DNA of 64,000 bases from Gentiana macrophylla (Eukaryota; Streptophyta; Magnoliopsida; Gentianales; Gentianaceae). The stretch lies in NCBI GenBank assembly GCA_026214975.1, contig CM047805.1, positions 65,387,383 through 65,451,382 of the forward strand. Direction: 5' to 3'. Positions 1 to 12,951 of this stretch are shown one piece after another. The first letter of the stretch is position 1. Every line of letters starts with the position of its first letter. The notes beneath the pieces were generated by a model, which did not search any database, was not told the DNA's origin, and saw only the letters and a program-made list of their open reading frames with translations. Both the position numbers and the translations under genes were made by a program.

Positions 1-1484
1 TTGTCAGTTATCATTCTTGGATCGCCAGACTTTGACCCTCTGAGCACTATTAGAGGTGGCTTGTCGCTTTTGCGGATTAATACCCTTCCCTTGGTTGTGA
101 GACCTAGGAAACGACATTTATCCATACCATTTATCCAAAGCTCTTACCTCGGCTCTCGTTTTAGGAATTAGTGAATTCTAAGAAACTCGGCTAAAATTAT
201 GGTTTTGGCCTTGACAATAAGAAACAATGAATCTAAGTACTCCGAATAAGGTCGGTTATGTAGGCAAGCCTACGCCGTCTTATTCGTTGGAACATATGTG
301 ACAGTTCAGGCCAATCCGTCAAGATTAAGCCCCGTTTAGCCCGAAGGCTTATCGGTTATGCTAAGTCTTGTTGAAGCTATTTGTAACGTACATCACACGT
401 GGGGAAGTCGATTGAGCGAAGCTCGGTTGAACTCGCCCTTGACCATGGTTAGACCATTTCGAACCCATGTACTAAGAGTCTCCGATTTCTAAATTGTCAC
501 CCAAAGCGTAATCTCGTTTCTGTTTAAGGTGGGTTCACCGAGAAGCCATCACCATAAAACTCAACGAAAGCAGAAGATTGTGTTCTCTCAAAACTCAACG
601 TCTTCTTTAGGTTGGGAATGCTTAAACTACACAATTTGTTGCTCCTGGCGTAGAAGCAATCTCATGCATATGACAAAGAGATTTTAATGAGAACTACGAG
701 GAACTCTTTATTCTTTGCTTCCTTTCAACGACTACATGTTTCCTTACACCCTCTAGATGAGAGCAGAGATATGGGCGAGAACCTTCCACACTAATAGAAT
801 TAATCTTACAAACCACTCCGGGCCAAGATTCATACTAAGGTTCATGTATAGGCTAACTTATGCTCAAAAAACCAAAAGGTAGTAAAACATAAGCAAAAAA
901 AAAAAGGTAGTACCTTGCCTTCAACATTGTACCACGAAGAATTTAAGCCTTAAAAAAAAATTCGGAGCCATCTTGGTGCTTTAATGGTATTGCTTCCATC
1001 GCTTTTCCCATCTTAGATTCGTAGCTCCACATGTTTGCTGGGTTATTTTCTCAGCGCCCGCGAAAAATTATTGACTTGGATTATTGCTTCCCTGGTTTCT
1101 GCAAACAGAAGAAAAACAAAACAGACCGTAGACTGATTTTTAACATGGTTTCCCATGTTGCTATCAGTCCTACGGATTAAACATACGGGGATAAACAGAC
1201 ACGCGAAATTCCAGACTCGAAAAACAAAAATTAGAAACCGTGTAAACAGAACAGAACACAAAAAAAAATTATAAATTCTCGGTCGACCGACTGAGGTCTC
1301 TCGGTCGACCGAATAAATTTTTTTTTTTTTTTATTTTTTAGAATCTGGAATTTTCAGACAGAGCAGACAACCAGAGGGACTCAAAAGGTAAAAACTGACT
1401 CTAAAATAGAAAACTCGACATGAATAAAAAAATTATTTATATATAAAATTGACCGTTGGCTCCCCGGCAACGGCGCCAAAAACT
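1..1484 (-). mobile_element. Array unit 1: partial internal region of a non-autonomous Athila-like element
   Basis: On the minus strand this follows the LTR at 1485-3280, starting with the primer-binding site at 1461-1478. It repeats at about 5758-7228 and 11490-12951 with high identity, so it is one unit of a tandem arrangement. I see no gag or pol domain; open frames stay under about 110 codons and lack recognisable motifs. It contains two copies of the palindromic word TCGGTCGACCGA near 1283-1313, followed by a T-rich run. The unit continues off the left edge of the window. Confidence 0.75.
1461..1478 (-). other. Primer-binding site (tRNA-Asp type), array unit 1
   Basis: Read on the minus strand this is TGGCGCCGTTGCCGGGGA, which begins 6 bases after the LTR end. 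It is complementary to the 3' 18 bases of plant tRNA-Asp(GTC), the usual primer of Athila elements. Identical sites occur at 7205-7222, 12928-12945 and, on the plus strand, 24140-24157. Confidence 0.9.
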
Positions 1485-3280
1485 TGATCGGGGTCAATCA
1501 GGTTATAATATACTTGACCACCATAAACCAATACTAGCAAGAGGACTAGGCCCATCGTAGTATAGCTATAGTGAATCAAGGTCGATCCCACAGGGAACCA
1601 ATTGTGGATCATCTTATATACAAACAATTAATTAAACATGTCAAGGACATAGAGGCGGTCTACGACCAACATAAGACAAGAAAGGTAAAGACACGACTCG
1701 ACACAACGTAATTAACCTCCCCAATTATAGTCTTTATCGTTTGGACCTAGATAATTTATATAATAAATCGAACTTATTAGCTCGTCAATCCGTTTGTATC
1801 TATCTTAGATTGGCTACGGAGTCATCCTCTTTAACTTGACTTAGCACCGGTAGGTCACTAGATCACTGTGATATTGTTACGTGACTTCGCCTTTTGGTGC
1901 CTCCATCTCATATAACTCACACGCGCTACGACTCTAAGGATGCCGATTTTAACCGTACACCTCGTCCAGGCAACATTCCTGTGGTTAGGCGTACTTCCTA
2001 AACGATTACTCAAGCTCTCATCCAACTAGCAATTACCAAGTTATAGTCTCATGCTAATCTACGACGTACGTATAATCAGGTGCATGCAATTCCCAAATAT
2101 AAACCTACCTAGATAACGCTGAACGTCCGAAGATCAATTCATAAGCCTACCTAAGAGTTTTATATCGGTATTTCCTTTTTACACGTTTTAATTAAACTAA
2201 GCGAGTAACGTAGCCATAGCCATACCTACTGAGATAATAAATTCTATTAAGTTAACCTAACCATAAAGACGTGGCTATTTAACGGATAAAACAGGGCTCG
2301 GTCGACCGAATGATAGGGCTCGGTCGACCGAGTGAACTCATTCGGTCACCCGAATCAATTTCGTCCCCAGATTACATCCCTGAACGTATCTCTCAGCGTT
2401 TCATCATACAGAACAGATTAAACAGTAATTCGCACAGTATTCATATAAACTAACATAGATACGCATTAATTAAATCAAGTAGATTCATGAATAAATACTA
2501 AGTGTATGACGTAGGTTATGGGATCCCCATAGACAAGGTGTCGCCACATCCCTAACGTCATAGCCCAGATCTACATCATCTAGCTATGATTAACTAACTC
2601 AAACGATAAAGCATAATTGGGAGGGATTAATTACTTAAAAGAAAAAGCAGAAAAAAATAAAGGCTTACATATTGCAGCCCTTAAATTCTTGGAAACCCTC
2701 AAATTATTCTACATTGTATCAAAGTTTTATTATGAATTGTAAGATTGAAGAAAGAATGAATGATTCAAGGTATGATTTACAATTTCTCGTATTCTTTGCT
2801 TATATGGGGTTTCGCTCCGACTTATGAAGGATCTAGAAGGTAAATACGAAAAATCGAAAAGTGACCGAGCCGACATACTCGGTCGACCGAATGGGTAGGC
2901 TCGGTCGACCGAGCCTCCCTCTGCTCGTGTTAAACGCGCTTCTCGTCTATCTTGTTCCCCACTGCACACTTTCGTGTTGATCTGATTAATCTTTCATTTA
3001 TCTCTTGATTAATGCTCCGATTTTCTTCCTTATTATCTTGAGATTTACGGATTGAATGACATTAATCCTCTCGATTTGTCGTGATCTACAAAATAAACAT
3101 TTATAGAACAATAAATCGGCCTTTTAATAATAAAAACAGCTAAATACCAAATATCATATTAATAATCACTTAACATTAAATAATAAATATAAACATGTGA
3201 TTTAATACGAAATATATATTATTTGGCTCGATTTAAGGATAATGTTGATGACATTTACGGATATAATTTGACCGTCATCA
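1485..3280 (-). repeat. LTR, array copy 1 (Athila-like, 1796 bp)
   Basis: On the minus strand the LTR begins TGATGACGGTC at 3280 and ends CCCGATCA at 1485, giving TG...CA ends. Its upstream side carries a polypurine tract (3281-3293) and its downstream side a primer-binding site, so it acts as the 3' LTR of one unit and the 5' LTR of the next. GC-rich palindrome blocks lie at 2877-2914 (before a TATA-like TATAAG near 2807) and 2296-2355. Copies at 7229-9017 and 12952-14742 are nearly identical. Confidence 0.9.
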
Positions 3281-3293
3281 ACTACCCCCCACT
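3281..3293 (-). other. Polypurine tract, array unit
   Basis: On the minus strand AAGTGGGGGGTAG sits directly before the LTR start. It matches the tracts of element A (33091-33102) and B (16275-16286). The same tract occurs at 9018-9030 in the next unit. Confidence 0.85.
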
Positions 3294-6200
3294 TAGACTT
3301 TGATCGTCCCGAACAAAGCATCAATAAGTCATTCCCCAAGACAACATTTTCTATGGTCAAATCATACTTACACAAGAAACTCAAGTCAACTCATACTAGT
3401 CATGCTCATAAGATATCCATTATTCACTACTTACTATGAATCAAAGTGATGTGTGCATGTGCATTTAGTTTTATATATTCGTGGCAAGATTAGAGTTTAT
3501 GCTAACTTCGCAATCTCAACCTACCAACCTCGGCATTCATACTTCTTATGCCTCTCGCAATGGTTAGAGCCCCTAGAACAATAAGCAAGAGCGTATCTAT
3601 AGGGATTTTGGACTTGGAGACCGAGTACTACTCAAAGCCTCTTAAAGAGTTAAATATTTTTTCATATCTTCATATTTTTCAAATACTATTAATCTCAAGG
3701 AAGAAAAATTTTTAGAGTGTCCCCCTATCTTAGATCATGTATAGCATCGAATATTACCACAAGCGCGGGGCTACTTTGGTAATGTTACTACAAGCCCAGT
3801 GTCTAACATTTTGCTAAAACACAGGTACGTCTCAAGCTTATTACTCCGCTTTTGTTGGCAAGAAGATAAGAATACATCAGCTAATAAGTATCGACACTAA
3901 GTCTACATAACCAATCATCTATGCAATGTACACATAATTTCTTCAGTTATTATGATTTGCGCGGTATACTCGATTCACAGATTGAGTAATTGAATAATAA
4001 ATAACTACTTGCAAAAACGGGAATGAATATCCTTAAAAATAAGTATAAAATGATCACGTACTCATGAAACTTGGTTCTTTTCCTATCAATTCTTAGCTAG
4101 GAACTCACAATTCTAAGGGTACGAGATAAATAATGTGGCATTTATTCAAATTTTCAATCATGTGCCGTTTCATTCAACATAACATGGCTAAGTCTCCTAC
4201 CCCCACTTAAACATGGCATTGTCCTCAATGACAAAAATAAATGAGAAGTTAAGAAAAAGACTTAGCTCTGGAAACGGCTCTCAAGTAAAGGAAAAAGATC
4301 GGAGTAAATTTCCACCACGCTTGTGGAGAAAAAACTGTATAAGCAGACAAACTCCACGAAACCGTTAATAACACCATGTCTATGGAAGTTATAGAATAAT
4401 GTGGCAGTAATTAGGTATAAATACCTAAAAATAGTTTAAGCCACTCTATTTTATACAACCAAAGACAAGAAAAATACTAAATAGAAAGAAAAATAAACAA
4501 GCAACTAAAGATGGTGGGCTTCATCTACAACCTCCACCGCCTAAATATTCTTAAAACCGGGTGGAGAAGACAAAGATCAAAAGCATTACCCGGACGTGGG
4601 AAAAACACGAGGTGGTGGCCCACTATGTATTGATCCAAGATATAAAGAGAAACTTGGTAAGGTATAACAGATTCAATGCGACCTATTAGCTAAAGATAAA
4701 ATCAAACACTTAATGCATAAACTTCTCGCTTGCATTGGATATCAACAACTTAGGGAGATGTAGCTACTCCTCGAAATTACTAATAACCCAATGTATCACG
4801 TAAAAGTCATAACCGTCATCAACAAGGTCTGATCGGTGTGATAGTTCAGAACAAAACTTATCATCTAGAAATGCCGGAATAGACGGAAAAAAATGTGAAA
4901 TTTAAAATTTCCGGTAGAAAGATAAGTTGTACTTTGATCGAACCAAAAACCTTTAAAATCTAGCTAGGGGCAGAGCTACACTTCCCCCAACTAGGATCAT
5001 GAAAATCAAAATGATAAAAAATAATCAATAAAACATAGCAATATTTCAAATTCCGCAACACAAGGGTATTGTGTAAACAAAATGGAGGTTGAGAGTATGA
5101 TGATTTTAGAAAAAGATATATATAAGGATGGGAAGAAAAGATAAAGGGTGGGTAAGAAATTGTGTTTTTGGGATTGAGAATTGTTTAAAGGAATGGGATT
5201 GGGTGGGAGAGTGAAACGGATGGAAAGAAAGAGAGGCAATGAAAGAATGGTTAGAAATGTGAACTGTTGGGGCAGATTGGTGAGAGGATCGAAAAGTTTG
5301 AAGGTGAAAAAGTGTAAAGGGAAAGATAAGGACAATTGCAGAATGAATTGCGCACCACTTTGAATTTTCACTTGGATCACCTAAAAAGTTTTAGAATTTG
5401 ACCAAGATTGTTCTTGTTCGCACCAATCATTCTTTGTTACATTTTCAATAATTCTCAAGCTCTCTTAATGCTTCCATCTTAAGGTTGATTGCTAAATTTC
5501 CTTTTATTTAGCAATTTCTCAACTCTCCTACGGAACTCTATTTCACGTGGCCTATATTGAGTAAAAAAGTTTTGCACATCCTTAGCCCAATGGCCATCGG
5601 AACACGGCAAAATAAAAAACCTCAACATATTTCACGTTACTCTTATTTGACTCAAAGAAAACAAAACCTATAATCCTAAAAAGAAATCCTAAGGGTTTTA
5701 AAGATGTAGTTACGAGTTTAAAGTCCTCATTTCGACTTTCCAAAGGTTATCACAGTCGATTATCATTCTTGGATCGCTTGGACTTTGACCCTCCGAGCAC
5801 TATTAGAGGTGGCTTGTCGCTTTTGCGGATTAATACCCTTCCCTTGGTTGTGAGACCTAGGAAACGACATTTATCCATACCATTTATCCAAAGCTCTTAC
5901 CTCGGCTCTTGTTTTAGGAATTAGTGAATTCTAAGAAACTCGGCTAAAATTATGGTTTTGGCCTTGACAATAAGAAACAATGAATCTAAGTACTCCGAAT
6001 AAGGTCGGTTATGTAGGCAAGCCTACGCCGTCTTATTCGTTGGAACATATGTGACAGTTCAGGCCAATCCATCAAGATTAAGCCCCGCTTAGCCCGAAGG
6101 CTTATCGGCTATGCTAAGTCTTGTTGAACTGCTGTAACGTACATCACACGTGGAGGAGTCGATTGAGCGAAGCTCGGTTGAACTCGCCTTGACCATGGTT

Positions 6201-7204
6201 AGACCATTTCCGAACCCATGTACTAAGAGTCTCCGATTTCTAAATTGTCACCCAAAGCGTAATCTCGTTTCTGTTTAAGGTGGGTTCACCGAGAAGCCAT
6301 CACCATAAAACTCAACGAAAGCAGAAGATTGTGTTCTCTCAAAACTCAACGTCTTCTTTAGGTTGGGAATGCTTAAACTACACAATTTGTTGCTCCCCTG
6401 GCCAGTAGAAGCAATCTCATGCATATGACAAAGAGATTTTAACAGAACTACGAGGAACTCTTTATTCACTACTTCCTTTCAACGACTACATGTTTCCTTA
6501 CACCCTCTAGATGAGACAGATATGGGGCAGAACCTTCCACACTAATAGAATTAATCTTACAAACCACTCCGGGCCAAGATTCATACTAAGGTTCATGTAT
6601 AGGCTAACTTATGCTCAAAAAACCAAAAGGTAGTAAAACATAAGCAAAAAAAAAAGGTAGTACCTTGCCTTCAACATTGTACCACGAAGAATTTAAGCCT
6701 TAAAAAAAAATTCGGAGCCATCTTGGTGCTTTAAAGGTATTGCTTCCATCGCTTTTCCCATCTTAGATTCGTAGCTCCACATGTTTGCTGGGTTATTTTC
6801 TCAGCGCCCGCGAAAAATTATTGACTTGGATTATTGCTTCCCTGGTTTTCGCAAAGTAAGAAGAAAAACAAAACAGACCGTAGACTGATTTTTAACATGG
6901 TTTCCCATGTTGCTATCAGTCCTACGGATTAAACATACGGGGATAAACAGACACGCGAAATTCCAGACTCGAAAAACAAAAATCAGAAACCGTGTAAACA
7001 GAACAGAACACAAAAAAAAATTATAAATTCTCGGTCGACCGACTGAGGTCTCTCGGTCGACCGAATAATTTTTTTTATTTTTTAGAATCTGGAAATTTCA
7101 GACAGAGCAGACAACCAGAGGGACTCAAAAGGTAAAAACTGACTCTAAAATAGAAAACTCGTCATGAATAAAAAAATTATTTATATATAAAATTGACCGT
7201 TGGC

Positions 7205-7222
7205 TCCCCGGCAACGGCGCCA
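7205..7222 (-). other. Primer-binding site (tRNA-Asp type), array unit 2
   Basis: Same 18-base site as at 1461-1478, placed six bases after the end of LTR copy 2 on the minus strand. Confidence 0.9.
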
Positions 7223-7228
7223 AAAACT

Positions 7229-9017
7229 TGATCGGGGTCAATCAGGTTATAATATACTTGACCACCATAAACTAATACTAGCAAGAGGACTAGGCCCATC
7301 GTAGTATAGCTATAGTGAATCAAGGTCGATCCCACAGGGAACCAATTGTGGATCATCTTATATACAAACAATTAATTAAACATGTCAAGGACATAGAGGC
7401 GGTCTACGACCAACATAAGACAAGAAAGGTAAAGACACGACTCGACACAATGTAATTAACCTCCCCAATTATAGTCTTTATCGTTTGGACCTAGATAATT
7501 TATATAATAAATCGAACTTATTAAATTGTCAATCCGTTTGTATCTATCTTAGATTGGCTACGGAGTCATCCTCTTTAACTTGACTTAGCACGGTAGGTCA
7601 CTAGATCACCGTGATATTGTTACGTGACTTCGCCTTTTGGTGCCTCCATCTCATATAACTCACACGCTTACGACTCTAAGGATGCCGATTTTAACCGTAC
7701 ACCTCGTCCAGGCAACATTCACGTGGTTGGCGTACTTCCTAAACGATTACTCAAGCTCTCGTCCAACTAGCAATTACCAAGTTATAGTCTCATGCTAATC
7801 TACGACGACGTATAATCAGTGCATGCAATTCCCAAATATAAACCTACCTGAATATAATTTGAACGTCGAAGATCAATTCATAAGCCTACCTAAGAGTTTT
7901 ATATCGGTATTTCCTTTTACACGTTTTAATTAAACTAAGCGAGTAACGTAGCCATAGCCATACCTACCGAGATAATAAATTCTATTAAGTTAACCTAACC
8001 ATAAAGACGTGGCTATTTAACGGATAAAACAGGGCTCGGTCGACCGAATGATAGGGCTCGGTCGACCGAGTGAACTCATTCGGTCACCCGAATCAATTTC
8101 GTCCCCAGATTACATCCCTGAACGTATCTCTCGGCGTTTCATCATACGAGCAGATTAAGCGATGAGATCGCGATTATTCATATAAACTAACATAGATACG
8201 CATTAATTAAATCAAGTAGATTCATGAATAAATACTAAGTGTATGACGTAGGTTATGGGATCCCCATAGACAAGGTGTCGCCACGTCCCTAACGTCATAG
8301 CCCAGATCTACATCATCTAGCTATGATTAACTAACTCAAACGATAAAGCATAATTGGGAGGGATTAATTACTTAGAAGAAAGAAACAGAAAATAAAGGCT
8401 TACATATTGCAGCCCTTAAATTGCTGGAAACCCTCAAATTATTCTACATTGTATCAAAGTTGTATTATGAATTGTAAGATTGAAGAAAGAATGAATGATT
8501 CAAGGTATGATTTACAATTTCTCGTAGCTGCTGCTTATATAGGGGTTTCTGCCGACTTATGAAGGATCTAGAAGGTAAATACGAAAAAATCCGAAAAGTG
8601 ACCGAGCCGACATACTCGGTCGACCGAATGGATAGGCTCGGTCGACCGAGCCTCCCTCTGCTCGTGTTAAACGCGCTTTTCGTCTATCTTGTTCCCCACT
8701 GCACGCTTTCGTGTTGATCTGATTAATCTTTCATTTATCTCTTGATTAATGCTCCGATTTTCTTCCTTATTATCTTGAGATTTACTGATTGAATGACATT
8801 AATCCTCTCGATTTGTCGTGATCTACAAAATAAACATTTATAGCACAATAAATCGGCCTTTTAATAATAAAAACAGCTAAATACCAAATATCATATTAAT
8901 AATCACTTAACATTAAATAATAAATATAAACATGTGATTTAATACGAAATATATATTATTTGGCTCGATTTAAGGATAATGTTGATGAAATTTACGGATA
9001 TAATTTGACCGTCATCA
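7229..9017 (-). repeat. LTR, array copy 2 (1789 bp)
   Basis: Second copy of the array LTR with intact TG...CA ends, a polypurine tract on one side and a primer-binding site on the other. The TATA-like sequence TATATAAG is at 8534-8541 on the minus strand. Palindrome blocks lie near 8613-8650 and 8035-8090, the same relative positions as in copy 1. Differences from copies 1 and 3 are mostly small clustered indels. Confidence 0.9.
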
Positions 9018-12000
9018 ACTACCCCCCACTTAGACTTTGATCGTCCCGAACAAAGCATCAATAAGTCATTCCCCAAGACAACATTTTCTATGGTCAAATC
9101 ATACTTACACAAGAAACTCAAGTCAACTCATACTAGTCATGCTCATAAGATATCCATTATTCACTACTTACTATGAATCAAAGTGATGTGTGCATGTGCA
9201 TTTAGTTTTATATATTCGTGGCAAGATTAGAGTTTATGCTAACTTCGCAATCTCAACCTACCAACCTCAGCATTCATACTTCTTATGCCTCGCAATGGTT
9301 AGAGCCCTAGAACAATAAGCAAGAGCGTATCTATAGGGATTTTGGACTTGGAGACCGAGTACTACTCAAAGCCTCTTAAAGAGTTAAATATTTTTTCATA
9401 TCTTCATATTTTTCAAATACTATTAATCTCAAGGAAGAAAAATTTTTAGAGTGTCCCCCTATCTTAGATCATGTATAGCATCGAATATTACCACAAGCGC
9501 GGGGCTACTTTGGTAATGTTACTACAAGCCCAGTGTCTAACATTTTGCTAAAACAGTGCACGTCTCAAGCTTATTACTCCGCTTTTGTTGGCAAGAAGAT
9601 AAGAATACATCGCCTAATAAGTATCGACACTAAGTCTACATAACCAATCATCTATGCAATGTACACATAATTTCTTCAGTTATTATGATTTGCGCGGTAT
9701 ACTCGATTCACAGATTGAGTAATTGAATAATAAATAACTACTTGCAAAAACGGGAATGAATATCCTTAAAAATAAGTATAAAATGATCACGTACTCATGA
9801 AACTTGGTTCTTTTCCTATCAATTCTTAGCTAGGAACTCACAATTCTAAAAGTACGAGATAAATAATGTGGCATTTATTCAAATTTTCAATCATGTGCCG
9901 TTTCATTCAACATAACATGGCTAAGTCTCCTACCCCACTTAAACATGGCATTGTCCTCAATGACAAAAATAAATGAGAAGTTAAGAAAAGACTTAGCTCG
10001 GGAAACGGCTCTCAAGTAAAGGAAAAGATCGGAGTAAATTTCAAAGACTTATTGTGGAGAAAAAACACGTATAAGGAGACAAACTCCACGAAACCGTTAA
10101 TAACACCATGTCTATGGAAGTTATAGAATAATGTGGCGGTAATTAGGTATAAATACCTAAAAACAGTTTAAGCCACTCTATTTTATACAACCAAAGACAA
10201 GAAAAATACTAAATAGAAAGAAAAATAAACAAGCAACTAAAGATTGTGGGCTTCATCTACAACCTCCACCGCCTAAATATTCTTAAAACCGGGTGGAGAA
10301 GACAAAGATCAAAAAGCATTACCCGACGTGGGAAAACACGAGGGTGACTGGCCCACTATGTATTCAGTCTAGTATAAAAGAGAAACTTGGTAAGGTATAA
10401 CAGATTCAATGCGACCTATTAGCTAAAGATAAAATCAAACACTTAACGCATAAACTTCTCGCTTGCATTGGATATCAACAACTTAGGGAGATGTAGCTAC
10501 TCCTCGAAATTACTAATAACCCAATGTATCACGTAAAAGTCATAACCGTCATCAACAAGGTCTGATCGGTGTGATAGTTCAGAACAAAACTTATCATCTA
10601 GAAATGCCGGAATAGACGGAAAAAAATGTGAAATTTAAAATTTCCGGTAGAAAGATAAGTTGTACTTTGATCGAACCAAAAACCTTTAAAATCTAGCTAG
10701 GGGCAGAGCTACACTTCCCCCAACTAGGATCATGAAAATCAAAATGATAAAAATAATCAATAAAACATAGCAATATTTCAAATTCATAACACAAGGGTAT
10801 TGTGTAAACAAAATGGAGGTTGAGAGTATGATGGGTTTAGAAAAAGATATATATAAGGATGGGAAGAAAAGATAAAGGGTGGGTAAGAAATTGTGTTTTT
10901 GGGATTGAGAATTGTTTAAAGGAATGGGATTGGGTGGGAGAGTGAAACGGATGGAAAGAAAGAGAGGCAATGAAAGAATGGTTAGAAATGTGAACTGTTG
11001 GGGCAGATTGGTGAGAGGATCGAAAAGTTTGAAGGTGAAAAAGTGTAAAGGGAAAGATAAGGACAATTGCAGAATGAATTGCGCACCACTTTGAATTTTC
11101 ACTTGGATCACCTAAAAAGTTTTAGAATTTGACCAAGATTGTTCTTGTTCGCACCAATCATTCTCTGTTACATTTTCAATAATTCTCAAGCTCTCTTAAT
11201 GCTTCCATCTTAAGGTTGATTGCTAAATTTCCTTTTATTTAGCAATTTCTCAACTCTCATACGGAACTCAATTTCACGTGGCCTATATTGAGTAAAAAAG
11301 TTTTGCACATCCTTAGCCCAATGGCCATCGGAACACGGCAAAATAAAAAACCTCAACATATTTCACGTTACTCTTATTTGACTCAAAGAAAACAAAACCT
11401 ATAATCCTAAAAAGAAATCCTAAGGGTTTTAAAGATGTAGTTCTGAGTTTAAAGTCCTCAGCTCGACTTTCCAAAGGTTATCCTGGTCAGTTATCATTCT
11501 TGGATCGCCAGACTTTGACCCTCTGAGCACTATTAGAGGTGGCTTGTCGCTTTTGCGGATTAATACCCTTCCCTTGGTTGTGAGACCTAGGAAACGACAT
11601 TTATCCATACCATTTATCCAAAGCTCTTACCTCGGCTCTCGTTTTAGGAATTAGTGAATTCTAAGAAACTCGGCTAAAATTATGGTTTTGGCCTTGACAA
11701 TAAGAAACAATGAATCTAAGTACTCCGAATAAGGTCGGTTATGTAGGCAAGCCTACGCCGTCTTATTCGTTGGAACATATGTGACAGTTCAGGCCAATCC
11801 ATCAAGATTAAGCCCCGCTTAGCCCGAAGGCTTATCGGCTATGCTAAGTCTTGTTGAAGCTGGCCAGAACGCACATCACACGTGGGGAGTCGATTGAGCC
11901 GAAGCTCGGTTGAACTCGCCCACCATGGTTAGACCATTTCGAACCCATGTACTAAGAGTCTCCGATTTCTAAATTGTCACCCAAAGCGTAATCTCGTTTC

Positions 12001-12951
12001 GTTTAAGGTGGGTTCACCGAGAAGCCATCACCATAAAACTCACTAAAGCGTAAGATTGTGTTCTCTCAAAACTCAACGTCTTCTTTAGGTTGGGAATGCT
12101 TAAACTACACAATTTGTTGCTCCCTGGCCGTAGAAGCAATCTCATGCATATGACAAAGAGATTTTAACGAACTACGAGGAACTCTTTATTCAACGCTTCC
12201 TTTCAACGACTACATGTTTCCTTACACCCTCTAGATGAGAGAGGATATGGGGCGTAACCTTCCACACTAATAGAATTAATCTTACAAACCACTCCGGGCC
12301 AAGATTCATACTAAGGTTCATGTATAGGCTAACTTATGCTCAAAAAACCAAAAGGTAGTAAAACATAAGCAAAAACAAAAGGTAGTACATTGCCTTCAAC
12401 ATTGTACCACGAAGAATTTAAGCCTTAAAAAAATTTGAGCCATCTTGGTGCTTTAAAGGTATTGCTTCCATCGCTTTTCCCATCTTAGATTCGTAGATCC
12501 ACATGTTTCTTTGGGTTATTTTCTCGGCGCCCGCGAAAAATTATTGACTTGGATTATTGCTTCCTGGTTTTCGCAAGCGGAAGAAAAACAAAAGCAGACC
12601 GTAGATCGATTTTTAACATGGTTTCCCATCTTCGCTATCACCCTACGGATTAAACATACTGAGGATAAACAGAGACGCGAAATTCGGACTCGAAAAACAA
12701 AAATCGAAACCGTAAAAGCGAGCGAACACAAAAAAATTATAAATTCTCGGTCGACCGATCGAGGTCTCTCGTCGACCGAATAAATTTTTTTTTTTTTTTT
12801 TATTTTTAGAATCTGGAATTTTCGATGTGAGCGAACAACCGGAGGACTCAAAAGGTAAAAACTGACTCTAAAATAGAAAACTCGTCATGAATAAAAAAAT
12901 TATTTATATATAAAATTGACCGTTGGCTCCCCGGCAACGGCGCCAAAAACT
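9018..12951 (-). mobile_element. Array internal region between LTR copies 2 and 3 (3934 bp)
   Basis: Second complete internal unit, nearly identical to 3281-7228, with polypurine tract at 9018-9030 and primer-binding site at 12928-12945. It has no gag-pol. The 141-codon minus frame near 10686-11111 differs from its 124-codon counterpart in unit 1 only through an indel at its end, which argues against coding constraint. Confidence 0.8.
12928..12945 (-). other. Primer-binding site (tRNA-Asp type), array unit 3
   Basis: Third copy of the same 18-base site, six bases after LTR copy 3 on the minus strand. Confidence 0.9.

Larger units (their letters stand above)
3281..7228 (-). mobile_element. 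Array internal region between LTR copies 1 and 2 (3948 bp)
   Basis: Bounded by a polypurine tract at 3281-3293 and a primer-binding site at 7205-7222, both minus strand. The part nearest the polypurine tract (about 3281-4700) matches the 3' untranslated regions of elements A and B, including a second AAGTGGGGG motif near 4200. The remainder (about 4700-7200) has no gag, protease, RT or integrase motif. The longest frames (near 5006-5380) are proline-, leucine- and serine-rich low-complexity translations that I do not accept as genes. This is therefore a non-autonomous derivative that presumably relied on enzymes from relatives such as A or B. Confidence 0.8.

Noticed and set aside
1043..1261. 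72-codon minus frame repeated in each array unit
   Set aside because: Differs by indels between copies (1043, 6831, 12516) that change its frame, has no domain, and lies beside a palindrome block in an internal region without genes.
1461..1478. tRNA-Asp gene
   Set aside because: Only the 3' 18 bases are present, on the LTR edge; it is a primer-binding site, not a tRNA gene.
5006..5380. 124-codon Pro/Leu/Ser-rich minus frame and its 60-codon plus-strand partner
   Set aside because: Low-complexity translation of a purine/pyrimidine-skewed stretch. The copy at 10686 changes its end through an indel, so no protein constraint is visible.
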